From a virus: 46,417 nucleotides of DNA. Shown one piece after another: positions 39,556 to 46,417 of the stretch (position 1 is its first letter; every line of letters starts with the position of its first letter). Location: the IMG/VR virus record IMGVR_UViG_3300045411_000353, positions 1 to 46,417 of that record. One strand, written 5' to 3'. The notes under the pieces are model-generated. The model was not told the origin of the DNA, searched no databases, and worked only from the letters and a program-made list of their open reading frames with translations. The position numbers and the translations under genes are program-made.

Positions 39556-40068
39556 TCATGACTCCTCCGTCAAGTGTTTGACCCACAAGGTCATGGCGAA
39601 GTCGATGGTAAAGGGCAAGAGGGCCGTAGCCACAACCCTAATGACTAGTGAGGTGCCAACGCCAGCCGCAAAACTGGTCTGGGACTTCGGAATGGAACAG
39701 GTCCCAATGGGCTTGGTGGCAGTCGGGTGCACTTCCAGGACGTTACTGTCCAAGCCGCCCGTCAACCAGAAATCCAGGTGCAGACCCGACCCGATCGCGT
39801 TGTGGGAACTGAGCACGATGGACGCCACGTCGCCGGCTCGCAGCAAATAAATTACCCCCAACCAGCGCTCGGCGGGAGCAACACCCGTGAAATACGCGCT
39901 CCCGCTGATGACGTACGGCTCATAGACCCAGAGCTTCGAGAAGGCCATGTTCACGGCCAAGTTAGAGTTGATCTCATCGACCACGCGCTGAAAGTTGGCC
40001 TGGATCTTGGCCGCGTCCGCCGGCTCGCCGTTGTACAAGGTGTAGGGATAGTCGATGAAGTAGCCCAC
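39556..40068 (-). CDS. Tail-fibre-associated protein, paralogue-like
   Basis: 170 residues. MGYFIDYPYTLYNGEPADAA then KIQANFQRVVDEIN repeats the opening motif of the neighbour. C-terminal domain is beta-rich (YLLRAGDVASIVLSSHNAIG). One-base gap to the neighbour. Fibre or base attachment role inferred. Confidence 0.6.
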   Translation of the reverse strand: MGYFIDYPYTLYNGEPADAAKIQANFQRVVDEINSNLAVNMAFSKLWVYEPYVISGSAYFTGVAPAERWLGVIYLLRAGDVASIVLSSHNAIGSGLHLDFWLTGGLDSNVLEVHPTATKPIGTCSIPKSQTSFAAGVGTSLVIRVVATALLPFTIDFAMTLWVKHLTEES

Positions 40069-40077
40069 CGTCGCCCC

Positions 40078-40743
40078 CTACGTGAAGTTGGCCAGGGGCG
40101 AGAAGCACCCCGGATTCAGGCTGAAGGCCCCGCCCGCGCACCGATTGCCCACCACCGTGCTCTTGACGGGCACGACGTTGAGATCCCACCCCGCCAACCC
40201 GGCCTCCAGGTTATTGTCGAGGACCGCGCAGAACTCGGCCTGCACGTCGATCCCCGAGCCGCCCCAGGGCCGATCCGACACCCGGCCCCCGGTGAAACTG
40301 CCGCCCGTGGCGCTCACGTTGAACACGACGCCCGAGAAGCAATGCCGCAGCCACACCCGCCAAGCCCGGAACTCGGCCCCGTGGATGTCCAACAGTCCCC
40401 CAGTGGCCCGCGGCGAGTCGGCATGGCCCTCGACCACGAGGTTTTCGAGGTGCACCCGCGCGCCCGTGACTTTGATGTAGGTCTCCGGGCCGCCGACGAG
40501 ACGGATGATCGTTTTCCACCCCTCGCCCCGAATCCGCACGTCGGCATTACCCCAGGTCGCCAACGACTGCACGTACCAGATCCCTTCCGGGAGCAGGATG
40601 GACCCGCCCGCGGGAAGCCGGCCCAGGAGCTTGTGTATGGTGTCCGTCTTCTGGGCCGTCAAGACCGGCCGCGCCGTCGCCGCCCCGAGCACGACTCGCT
40701 GACTTTCGGTGAGGGCCTCCGCCCCGAGTGCCAGGCGCTTCAT
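40078..40743 (-). CDS. Right-handed beta-helix (pectate-lyase-like) tailspike-type protein
   Basis: 221 residues, ATG at 40743 in an ATGA overlap with the nozzle gene. Short coils typical of beta-helices: IHKLLGRLPAGGSILLPEGI, WYVQSLATWGNADVRIRGEG, ARVHLENLVVEGHADSPRAT, LLDIHGAEFRAWRVWLRHCF. Such folds degrade or bind surface polysaccharide. Short for a full tailspike, so it may be a base or partial domain. No catalytic pair identified. Confidence 0.65.
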   Translation of the reverse strand: MKRLALGAEALTESQRVVLGAATARPVLTAQKTDTIHKLLGRLPAGGSILLPEGIWYVQSLATWGNADVRIRGEGWKTIIRLVGGPETYIKVTGARVHLENLVVEGHADSPRATGGLLDIHGAEFRAWRVWLRHCFSGVVFNVSATGGSFTGGRVSDRPWGGSGIDVQAEFCAVLDNNLEAGLAGWDLNVVPVKSTVVGNRCAGGAFSLNPGCFSPLANFT

Positions 40744-42869
40744 CCGTCTGCCCTCCCGCCGGTGGGTACGGCCTGCATAAAGAGGATCGAGACGCCGCGC
40801 AGCACGGCCCGCGTGGTGCCAAACCCCCAGATCGCCAGCCGCACGTACCGACTCCGCACGTCGAGCGGCAACTGCTGCACGATCCCTTCCCGCTTGGTGT
40901 ACAGGAGCGCGGTCGCGCCGGTGCCCCAGTCGGCCCCGTCCCATTTCTGTTGACCCGTGAGGTACAGGGGATAGGGCCGCACGTCACCCACGATGGTCTG
41001 GGCATTGGCCCCCCAGGGCGCTTCCGCCCCCCAGAGGTACGCCTTGCAGGTGCCCGCCTCGCCCCCCCGGTCCACCGTCGTCCCGTTGGGGGGGCGCCGC
41101 CAGTTGAGGATGATATGTTGCGCGTACACTTCCGTCGAGCGTTGCGTCAGCAGCGGCTTAGTGACCATCAGGAAGGGGATGCGACTGCGCCCGGAGACCG
41201 CGGTGGACCCCGAGTAGATCGGGCGCAACATGCCCCCATAGTCATGCCAGCGGCAGACCACGTCGGTGTAGTAGTTCTCATCCCACCCGAACATCAACGT
41301 CTCGCTGCCCATCGGCACGATCAGGCGATACCCGTTGGCGTAGCAGTTGAGGCCGGGCGACTCGATCTTGAAGTTGTTGCCCACGGCCACCAAGGGCCAA
41401 CTCTTCAGGTTGAGCACTGGATCTGCACACAGACTCTTGACTCGCGCGGTCGTGTTCGAGTTGATGATGGTCACCACGTCGTTCTCGACCACGCCCGCCG
41501 CGGCATACCCGCCCAGGGTGCCCTTGAGCGCCTTGTTGGCGGTGCCCAGGGGACTGGCGACCGTATCCCCGGTCACGCGGGTAATGGCCGAGTTGGTCTT
41601 GCCGGCCACGCCGTTGTAATGGCGGTCCGCGCTGGCGACCCACCAGGCCCGCTTCGAGATCCGATAGACCAGGGCATAGTGATGATGGCCGGTCTGCCGG
41701 CGGGCCACCGGGAACCACACTTCCCGCTGCCGTCCGATGTAGGCCGCCTGCCCCCACTCCCGCTCGAATTGCAGCGGCGCGCCGACGTCGTTGATCTCCG
41801 TCGTGTAGGCCGTCGAAGGGAGGAAGTAGCCGGTCTCAAAGAGGTGTTCAATGGGATCGCTGATCCGCTCGACCGCCCCGCCATCGGTCGCGTAGATGCC
41901 CGAGGAATGGGCGAAGAACACCCCCTCCGGGGCCACACACACGGCCTGCTTGCCGGAACACCCGATGCCCGTTGCAATGGGCCGCAGCACAAACTCTTCC
42001 TCCAGCATGCCGGTCAAGACCCAGAGGTCGTTGTCGGTGAAGATGAAGAGCCGATCCCGCCAACTGACCAGGGCGGTGATGGCGTGCGCGGTCCCGACCT
42101 TGAGCCAGTTGGGGAAGCGCACGGCCCGCGGGTTCGCCGGGTCCGTCCAGGCCAGGGTCTGCCGGTTGACGAACAGACTGTCATCCGAGACCGTCAGGCC
42201 CGCCACGATGGTCTGCTCCGGGGGGATCGTCCCGTCGAACCCGACGACCTGATTGTCGTTGAACCCGGCCATGAAGATCCGGTCCAGGTGGGCACAGAGC
42301 ACCCGCCCGCTCACGTCGCCGGTGAGATAGGGCCAGTTCTCCGCGTCTACGCCGCTGGTCCACGCCCAACTGCCGACCTGCAACCACTCGCCGTTATTGA
42401 GGGGGATGGCGACGAGGTCATCGGATAGCCCCGCCAACTGCTGCGCCACGACGAAGGGCGGACGTTGCGGGCAGTTCGAGAAGAAGAGGCGGTTGCCCAT
42501 GCTCACGCACGACCAGAAATCATCCGCACTGTTGCTGTAGTGCCCGCTCAGACAGTCGTGCGTCAGCGTGGCCCCGTAGAGCGTGCGCCCCCGGTCATCC
42601 CCGACCCACAGATAGCCCGTCCCGTTCTCCTTGAAGCCCAGCGCGACCGCCACCAACCGCTCATTGAAGCGGAACGTGCCCGCGGCCACAAAGCGGATCG
42701 TCGTGGTCGGCTGATGCTCCAGGGCGGTCCCGGGCCGTTGCTGCCAACCCTCATCGGTCGGGCACATGTTGAGGAGCAATTCAAACGGCGCGGGCGAGTC
42801 GGCGCGCACGTCCATCCCCGAGGGGGAGTACAGCGGCAGGTTGAGCAGCCTATTCCCAGTCGGCGACAT
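40740..42869 (-). CDS. Tail nozzle / tail-tubular-B-like beta-propeller protein
   Basis: 709 residues. Typical of podovirus nozzle proteins: N-terminal LYSPSGMDVRADSPAPFELL then a series of propeller-like blades (RLVAVALGFKENGTGYLWVG, DRIFMAGFNDNQVVGFDGT, RDRLFIFTDNDLWVLTG, GVFFAHSSGIYATDGGAVER) and a C-terminal domain with beta-strands (DVRSRYVRLAIWGFGTTRAV). It would form the tip channel of the short tail. Overlaps the adaptor gene by 20 bases. Confidence 0.7.
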   Translation of the reverse strand: MSPTGNRLLNLPLYSPSGMDVRADSPAPFELLLNMCPTDEGWQQRPGTALEHQPTTTIRFVAAGTFRFNERLVAVALGFKENGTGYLWVGDDRGRTLYGATLTHDCLSGHYSNSADDFWSCVSMGNRLFFSNCPQRPPFVVAQQLAGLSDDLVAIPLNNGEWLQVGSWAWTSGVDAENWPYLTGDVSGRVLCAHLDRIFMAGFNDNQVVGFDGTIPPEQTIVAGLTVSDDSLFVNRQTLAWTDPANPRAVRFPNWLKVGTAHAITALVSWRDRLFIFTDNDLWVLTGMLEEEFVLRPIATGIGCSGKQAVCVAPEGVFFAHSSGIYATDGGAVERISDPIEHLFETGYFLPSTAYTTEINDVGAPLQFEREWGQAAYIGRQREVWFPVARRQTGHHHYALVYRISKRAWWVASADRHYNGVAGKTNSAITRVTGDTVASPLGTANKALKGTLGGYAAAGVVENDVVTIINSNTTARVKSLCADPVLNLKSWPLVAVGNNFKIESPGLNCYANGYRLIVPMGSETLMFGWDENYYTDVVCRWHDYGGMLRPIYSGSTAVSGRSRIPFLMVTKPLLTQRSTEVYAQHIILNWRRPPNGTTVDRGGEAGTCKAYLWGAEAPWGANAQTIVGDVRPYPLYLTGQQKWDGADWGTGATALLYTKREGIVQQLPLDVRSRYVRLAIWGFGTTRAVLRGVSILFMQAVPTGGRADG

Positions 42870-43548
42870 GGCGGATTCCCATCGGCATCTGGTCGCTGTT
42901 CTTCAGGGTTTCCTCTGCCTCCGCCCATTCCTCCCGTTGCAAGCCTCCAAAGTAGTTGGCCGCCTCCCGGACCTTGACGCACGCGAGCTCACAGGCCCGA
43001 TACACGACCAGGTTGTGGAGGTGGTGGAGGGTATCGCCGAAGAGCTTGTCGGTGGTCAGCACCAAGTCGGTCGGTTGTCGGATCAGCCGGGCCAGGAGAT
43101 AGGTCGTGTCCTGGACCGGGCCGCCAGCAAAGCGTAGGTGCAGGTTGTCGCTGTTGTCCCGGTGATAGGTCCACTCCGCCTCGGCCCGCCCGATGGAGGA
43201 GTCGCTATCGCTGTCCGTCTCGAGATCCGCCATGCCCGCGGCCGGCGTGATCGGTTGCGGGTGATTCGTCGCGCTGATGGCCCCCGCGTTGGGGAGCCGA
43301 AACACGGCCAACAGTTTCAGGACGCTGCCCTTGCCCGCGGTGGCCAGGGACTGCGACAGCGACCCCGCGGTATAGGTCAACTGTTTCTCTTCCATGCAGA
43401 GCCCTTGGGCCGCGTTGGCGATCTTCATCCACCAGTAGCGTTGGGCCACGTTGAGGAGGCGGGTCAGTGTCGTGAGGTCCCAGGTGCCCACGCTCTCCCG
43501 CGTCCCGATGAGTTCCCGCGCCAGGTCGATCGCCTCAGCCAGCGTCAT
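42850..43548 (-). CDS. Head-to-tail adaptor (tail-tubular-A-like)
   Basis: 232 residues, ATG at 43548 after GAGGT. N-terminal helices TLAEAIDLARELIGTRESVG and LTRLLNVAQRYWWMKIANAA, a middle beta section, and long C-terminal helix LHHLHNLVVYRACELACVKV. This architecture and placement directly before the nozzle gene match podovirus adaptors of the gp11/gp4 type. Confidence 0.62.
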   Translation of the reverse strand: MTLAEAIDLARELIGTRESVGTWDLTTLTRLLNVAQRYWWMKIANAAQGLCMEEKQLTYTAGSLSQSLATAGKGSVLKLLAVFRLPNAGAISATNHPQPITPAAGMADLETDSDSDSSIGRAEAEWTYHRDNSDNLHLRFAGGPVQDTTYLLARLIRQPTDLVLTTDKLFGDTLHHLHNLVVYRACELACVKVREAANYFGGLQREEWAEAEETLKNSDQMPMGIRHVADWE

Positions 43549-43994
43549 CGCAATGACCTCAAGTAGTTGACCCCCTCGCGGGCCATGGCCTCCGTGGTGC
43601 GGTCCGCGTCCCGCGCCCGTTCGTCAGCCTGCCGCCTTTCCTCTTTTCGATACTGGCGGAACCACTCGGCCCGGCCCCCGCCCGTGTGGGTATCGGCCGC
43701 GGCCAAGTGGGCGAGCGCCCGCCCGTCGAGTTCCCGACAGGAACCGTCCTCGTTCTGGACGACAAACAGGGGGAGCAGACGGGGATCGCTGTCTGCCCCC
43801 CCCGCATGATCCTGGCGGTAGGGAACGGTCTTGTTCTCCCAGAGGACGACCCACCTTCCGATCTGGTTGCTCCACCGGACCACGAGGTTGGGATCAAGGG
43901 CATGGAGTTGGGCGACGAAGCCCTCCGGCGGGTAGCGGTCGTTGTAGCCGCTGCCGCAGAACAGCCTCTTCATCCGGGAGTACCGGCTTTCCAT
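43545..43994 (-). CDS. Hypothetical tail-module protein, 149 residues
   Basis: ATG at 43994; an internal ATG seven codons later is an alternative. DRYPPEGFVAQLHALDPNLV and VRWSNQIGRWVVLWENKTVP suggest a small alpha/beta domain, followed by a charged helix (EWFRQYRKEERRQADERARD). Four-base overlap with the adaptor gene. Function unknown; a structural or assembly role is likely from position. Confidence 0.55.
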   Translation of the reverse strand: MESRYSRMKRLFCGSGYNDRYPPEGFVAQLHALDPNLVVRWSNQIGRWVVLWENKTVPYRQDHAGGADSDPRLLPLFVVQNEDGSCRELDGRALAHLAAADTHTGGGRAEWFRQYRKEERRQADERARDADRTTEAMAREGVNYLRSLR

Positions 43995-44009
43995 CGCCCG
44001 CCCCCAATC

Positions 44010-44366
44010 TCAATTCGACCAGAAGACCTTGAAGGTCTGGTCGGCCAGTTGGACCGGGACATAGAAGCGCACCCACCGCCCCCCGAGCTTCCAGTTCTGC
44101 GCCACGCTGGAGACCGTCCCGGACAAGGTCGTGTCCAAGACCACGTCCACGGACCACCAGTCGGTGTTCGAGGAGGCCGCGAGGACCGCGTTGCTCTTGT
44201 CGAACGGACTGGGATCGACCCCGGCATAGACCTCGGCCCGCACCGAGCCGGGGCCGACCAAGGCCGGAATCTTCACCATGAAGCCCAGGCAGTTCGCCGG
44301 CAGGTAGAAGGCCGCGGTCCGTTCCGTGTCCACCGCCACCGCCAACAGTACGTTTTCAGCCCCCAT
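44010..44366 (-). CDS. Beta-rich virion-like protein, 118 residues
   Basis: MGAENVLLAVAVDTERTAAF, then YLPANCLGFMVKIPALVGPG and WKLGGRWVRFYVPVQLADQT predict a jelly-roll-like small domain similar in style to the fibre-associated proteins downstream. Twelve-base gap from the fibre-like gene. Not recognised. Confidence 0.55.
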   Translation of the reverse strand: MGAENVLLAVAVDTERTAAFYLPANCLGFMVKIPALVGPGSVRAEVYAGVDPSPFDKSNAVLAASSNTDWWSVDVVLDTTLSGTVSSVAQNWKLGGRWVRFYVPVQLADQTFKVFWSN

Positions 44367-44378
44367 GACGGCCTCCTG

Positions 44379-46417
44379 CTACTTGCGGTCGATGACCAGT
44401 TCGATCCCGGTGATGTGCACCCAAGCCGCCGCGCCGGTCGTGCAGTCGAAACGGGCATAGTACTGGTAACCCGTGGCCACCGTACTCACCGCGGCCTCCG
44501 AGTTGTCGTACAGGTCCACGTCCGCCGTCACGCCGGCCCAGCCCGTATGGGCGTCGATCTCCCCATCCACGGGAACACTGGCCGCGTGGAGATTGCGCCG
44601 CAGACTGGCCGCCAGCGTCACCGCGTTGCCCACGCTCGCCTCGATGGAGCCGATGATCCGCCAACTCTGGATCACGTCGCCCACCTTGAGGCCCTCAATG
44701 TGGATGACGAGCATGGCGTTGGCTTCGTTGGGCGCACAGTACCATGACCCGGTCGCCTGTGGCACCCAGTCCGGCGTGCCGCCCGCGAACGACGTACACT
44801 GCCCGGCATTGAAGACCATGCTCTGCGCCAGCTTGTGTCCGGTGTAGGTGAAATTCCCCGTCACCGTCGTCAGGATGCCGGCCGCGCCGATCCCGACCGC
44901 GGAAGTGTTGGCATCACCGATCTGGATCGTGCCATCGGCCAGCGCTCCCGTGGCATTGCCGGCCCGGATCGAGATATTCCCGCCGACCGCCCCTACGCCC
45001 GCCCCGATCGTGCCCCCACCGCCGGCCCAGATGTTGACCGCGCCGCCCGCGCCGGGAGCACCGCCGCCCAGGAGGGCCGCCGCGCCGCCCCTGCCGCCGT
45101 ACAACGAGAGGACGCCGCCGTCGCCCGCGTTCTGCGGATTCGGATCACCCGCGCCGCCCGTGCCCGCCTGCATGGTTACCGCGCCGCCGTTGCCACCGAT
45201 GGCCGTGGCCGTGGCCTCGCCGCCCGCGCCGCCCAGGAGGCGGAACAGATAGCCGCCGAACGTCGCCGGGGCTGGATCAATGTCGATGTCCAGTGCCCCG
45301 TCGCCGTTGATGCTCAGGTTGCCCGCCATCGTGAGGTTGGCCCCGGTCACGTCCAGGCCGGCTTCGGCGTCGAGACTGACCAGCGCCCGCACCGCCGTGG
45401 TATTGGAGTCGCCCAGGACCACGTTGCCGTCCGCGCCGCCGCCCGAGGCATTGCCGCCCCGGATGTAGGTATGGCCGCCGTTGTTCCCAGCGCCCGCGCC
45501 CACGACGCCGCCCGCCCCGCCCGCCGCCACCGTCACGTCGCCGCCCGGACCCGCGGTCGAGGCGGCATCATCCCCCGAGGCGCCGCCCGCCCCGCCCGAC
45601 AGCCCGGCGTTGCCGCCGGTACCGCCATTTTGCGCGGCAGGCAGTGTTGCCCCGTCGCCGCCTGCCCCTGCCCCCAACGTGAGTTGACCGCCGTTGCCGC
45701 CCGCCCCGAGGCCCACGGAAGCACCACCTGCTCCTGCCACCGCGGCCAGGGCATACCCGACCGCTTCCACCGCGGCCGTGGCATTGTTGAGGGTCAACGC
45801 GCCCAGGCCCTGAATGATCAGGCCCGCGCCCATCCTCAAGTTGGCCATCGTCACATCGAGACCGTTCTTGGCGTCCACGTTCCCGTTGAACGTCGCCTGG
45901 CCGTCGCCGGTGACCGAAAAGAGAACGCTCGTTGCGGCATCCTGGATCTCCACGCCCGTGGTATTCGTCGCGGTCCCGACCCGCAGCACCGTCTCTTCGT
46001 TGACGTTGAGGTTGTTGAAGATGAGGTCGCCCGTGATGGACTCGCAGGTCGAGTTCGTCCCGTCGTGGTAGCAGGTCACGTCCGCCCCTGCGCCGATCGA
46101 CAGGCGCGCGTTGTCCGCGTCGATGTCCACTCCCCCGGTCACATCGAGGTTCCCGGGGATGTCCGCCTGGCCGGCCCCGCCGACCTGGAACAGTGTGCTG
46201 CTCAACGCGTCCTCGATCTCGAAACTCGTGGCGTTGGTATTCGTGCCGAGCTCGAAGAGGAATTGGCCGTCAGCATCCGCGCTTGTGAAGTGCACGTTGC
46301 CGGCCCCCAGCCCCGCATCGTTGCTCTGGAGGAAGACCATGTTCGTGCCGTTGTAGGTCGCCGTGAAATCGGCCCCCGCCCCCCATTTCACGTATTGATG
46401 GTCGGCGTCCACGTCCA
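44379..46417 (-). CDS. Tail-fibre-like glycine-rich protein, C-terminal part (joins 1-776)
   Basis: Continuation of the gene that starts at 776. The shaft contains ~70-residue repeats (GGVDIDADNARLSIGAGADV; VLRVGTATNTTGVEIQDAAT; FELGTNTNATSFEIEDALSS) and then two long Gly-rich regions (AGAGGASVGLGAGGNGGQLT; RGGAAALLGGGAPGAGGAVN), separated by a repeat-type spacer. The last ~160 residues form a non-repetitive tip domain (CTSFAGGTPDWVPQATGSWY to VHITGIELVIDRK). Gly-rich sandwiches of this kind occur in receptor-binding adhesins, so host recognition is plausible. Confidence 0.75.
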   Translation of the reverse strand, partial: DVDADHQYVKWGAGADFTATYNGTNMVFLQSNDAGLGAGNVHFTSADADGQFLFELGTNTNATSFEIEDALSSTLFQVGGAGQADIPGNLDVTGGVDIDADNARLSIGAGADVTCYHDGTNSTCESITGDLIFNNLNVNEETVLRVGTATNTTGVEIQDAATSVLFSVTGDGQATFNGNVDAKNGLDVTMANLRMGAGLIIQGLGALTLNNATAAVEAVGYALAAVAGAGGASVGLGAGGNGGQLTLGAGAGGDGATLPAAQNGGTGGNAGLSGGAGGASGDDAASTAGPGGDVTVAAGGAGGVVGAGAGNNGGHTYIRGGNASGGGADGNVVLGDSNTTAVRALVSLDAEAGLDVTGANLTMAGNLSINGDGALDIDIDPAPATFGGYLFRLLGGAGGEATATAIGGNGGAVTMQAGTGGAGDPNPQNAGDGGVLSLYGGRGGAAALLGGGAPGAGGAVNIWAGGGGTIGAGVGAVGGNISIRAGNATGALADGTIQIGDANTSAVGIGAAGILTTVTGNFTYTGHKLAQSMVFNAGQCTSFAGGTPDWVPQATGSWYCAPNEANAMLVIHIEGLKVGDVIQSWRIIGSIEASVGNAVTLAASLRRNLHAASVPVDGEIDAHTGWAGVTADVDLYDNSEAAVSTVATGYQYYARFDCTTGAAAWVHITGIELVIDRK
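46282..46417. repeat. Right copy of 136-bp terminal direct repeat
   Basis: Matches 1-136 except base 46291 (t, versus a at base 10), changing His here to Leu in the left copy. 46292-46417 is identical to 11-136. Confidence 0.93.

Noticed and set aside
1-46417. Lysogeny genes (integrase, excisionase, ParAB)
   Set aside because: I read all frames and saw no tyrosine or serine recombinase motifs and no partition ATPase. Only one small helix-turn-helix protein is present.

Overview
This window is an essentially complete genome of a tailed double-stranded DNA phage, most likely a short-tailed (podovirus-like) one infecting a high-GC bacterium. Evidence seen in the sequence: large terminase, portal, scaffold and HK97-type capsid genes; a tail-nozzle/adaptor pair and a 2,212-residue probable ejection protein; no tape-measure, sheath or tail-tube gene. 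The last 136 bases repeat the first 136 with one mismatch, and one tail-fibre-like gene runs off the left end and resumes at the right end in the same frame. The contig is therefore best read as a circle of about 46,281 bp. The host cannot be named from the sequence. There is no tRNA gene, integrase, DNA polymerase or RNA polymerase, so the phage must borrow host polymerases.

Layout. On the circle there are two transcription units. A small rightward unit (25.17-28.81 kb) carries unknown early genes, a small helix-turn-helix protein, a DUF7666-like protein with a striking alanine tetrad repeat, and a RuvC-like resolvase. Everything else reads leftward. From 24.4 kb leftward come: an unknown first gene; a recombination module (RecT annealing protein and PD-(D/E)XK exonuclease); an iteron-like repeat array; a conserved phage gene; the replication module (replisome organiser with a candidate origin inside its gene, and DnaB-like helicase); a dense run of tiny, ATGA-overlapped genes, many Cys-rich or membrane-spanning; a Dam-type methyltransferase with an inserted repeat; cell-wall enzymes (SLT-like, NlpC/P60); a possible P1/phospholipase-C-like hydrolase; then terminase, portal, scaffold and capsid.

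The leftward unit continues across the contig ends into the fibre-like gene, the tail genes (46.4-38.5 kb), the ejection genes (38.3-29.8 kb) and a lysis pair (amidase-fold protein and single-span holin-like protein) that meets the resolvase gene tail to tail.

Regulation. Six leftward promoter-like sites share the heptamer CTTGACA followed at 16-17 bp by a TA-rich hexamer, and most sit in real gaps or gene ends ahead of functional blocks. Together with the lack of a phage RNA polymerase this suggests host sigma-70-type transcription throughout. The divergent 24.39-25.17 kb gap, with direct and inverted repeats, is the likely early control region.

The most distinctive signals are the origin-like architecture inside the replisome organiser gene (three 10-bp palindromes at 12-bp multiples, a purine tract and a C7/G7 hairpin), the promoter family, the two protein-coding repeat arrays, an amidase-fold protein that seems to lack its zinc ligands, and a minimal tRNA-like acceptor/T-arm hairpin.
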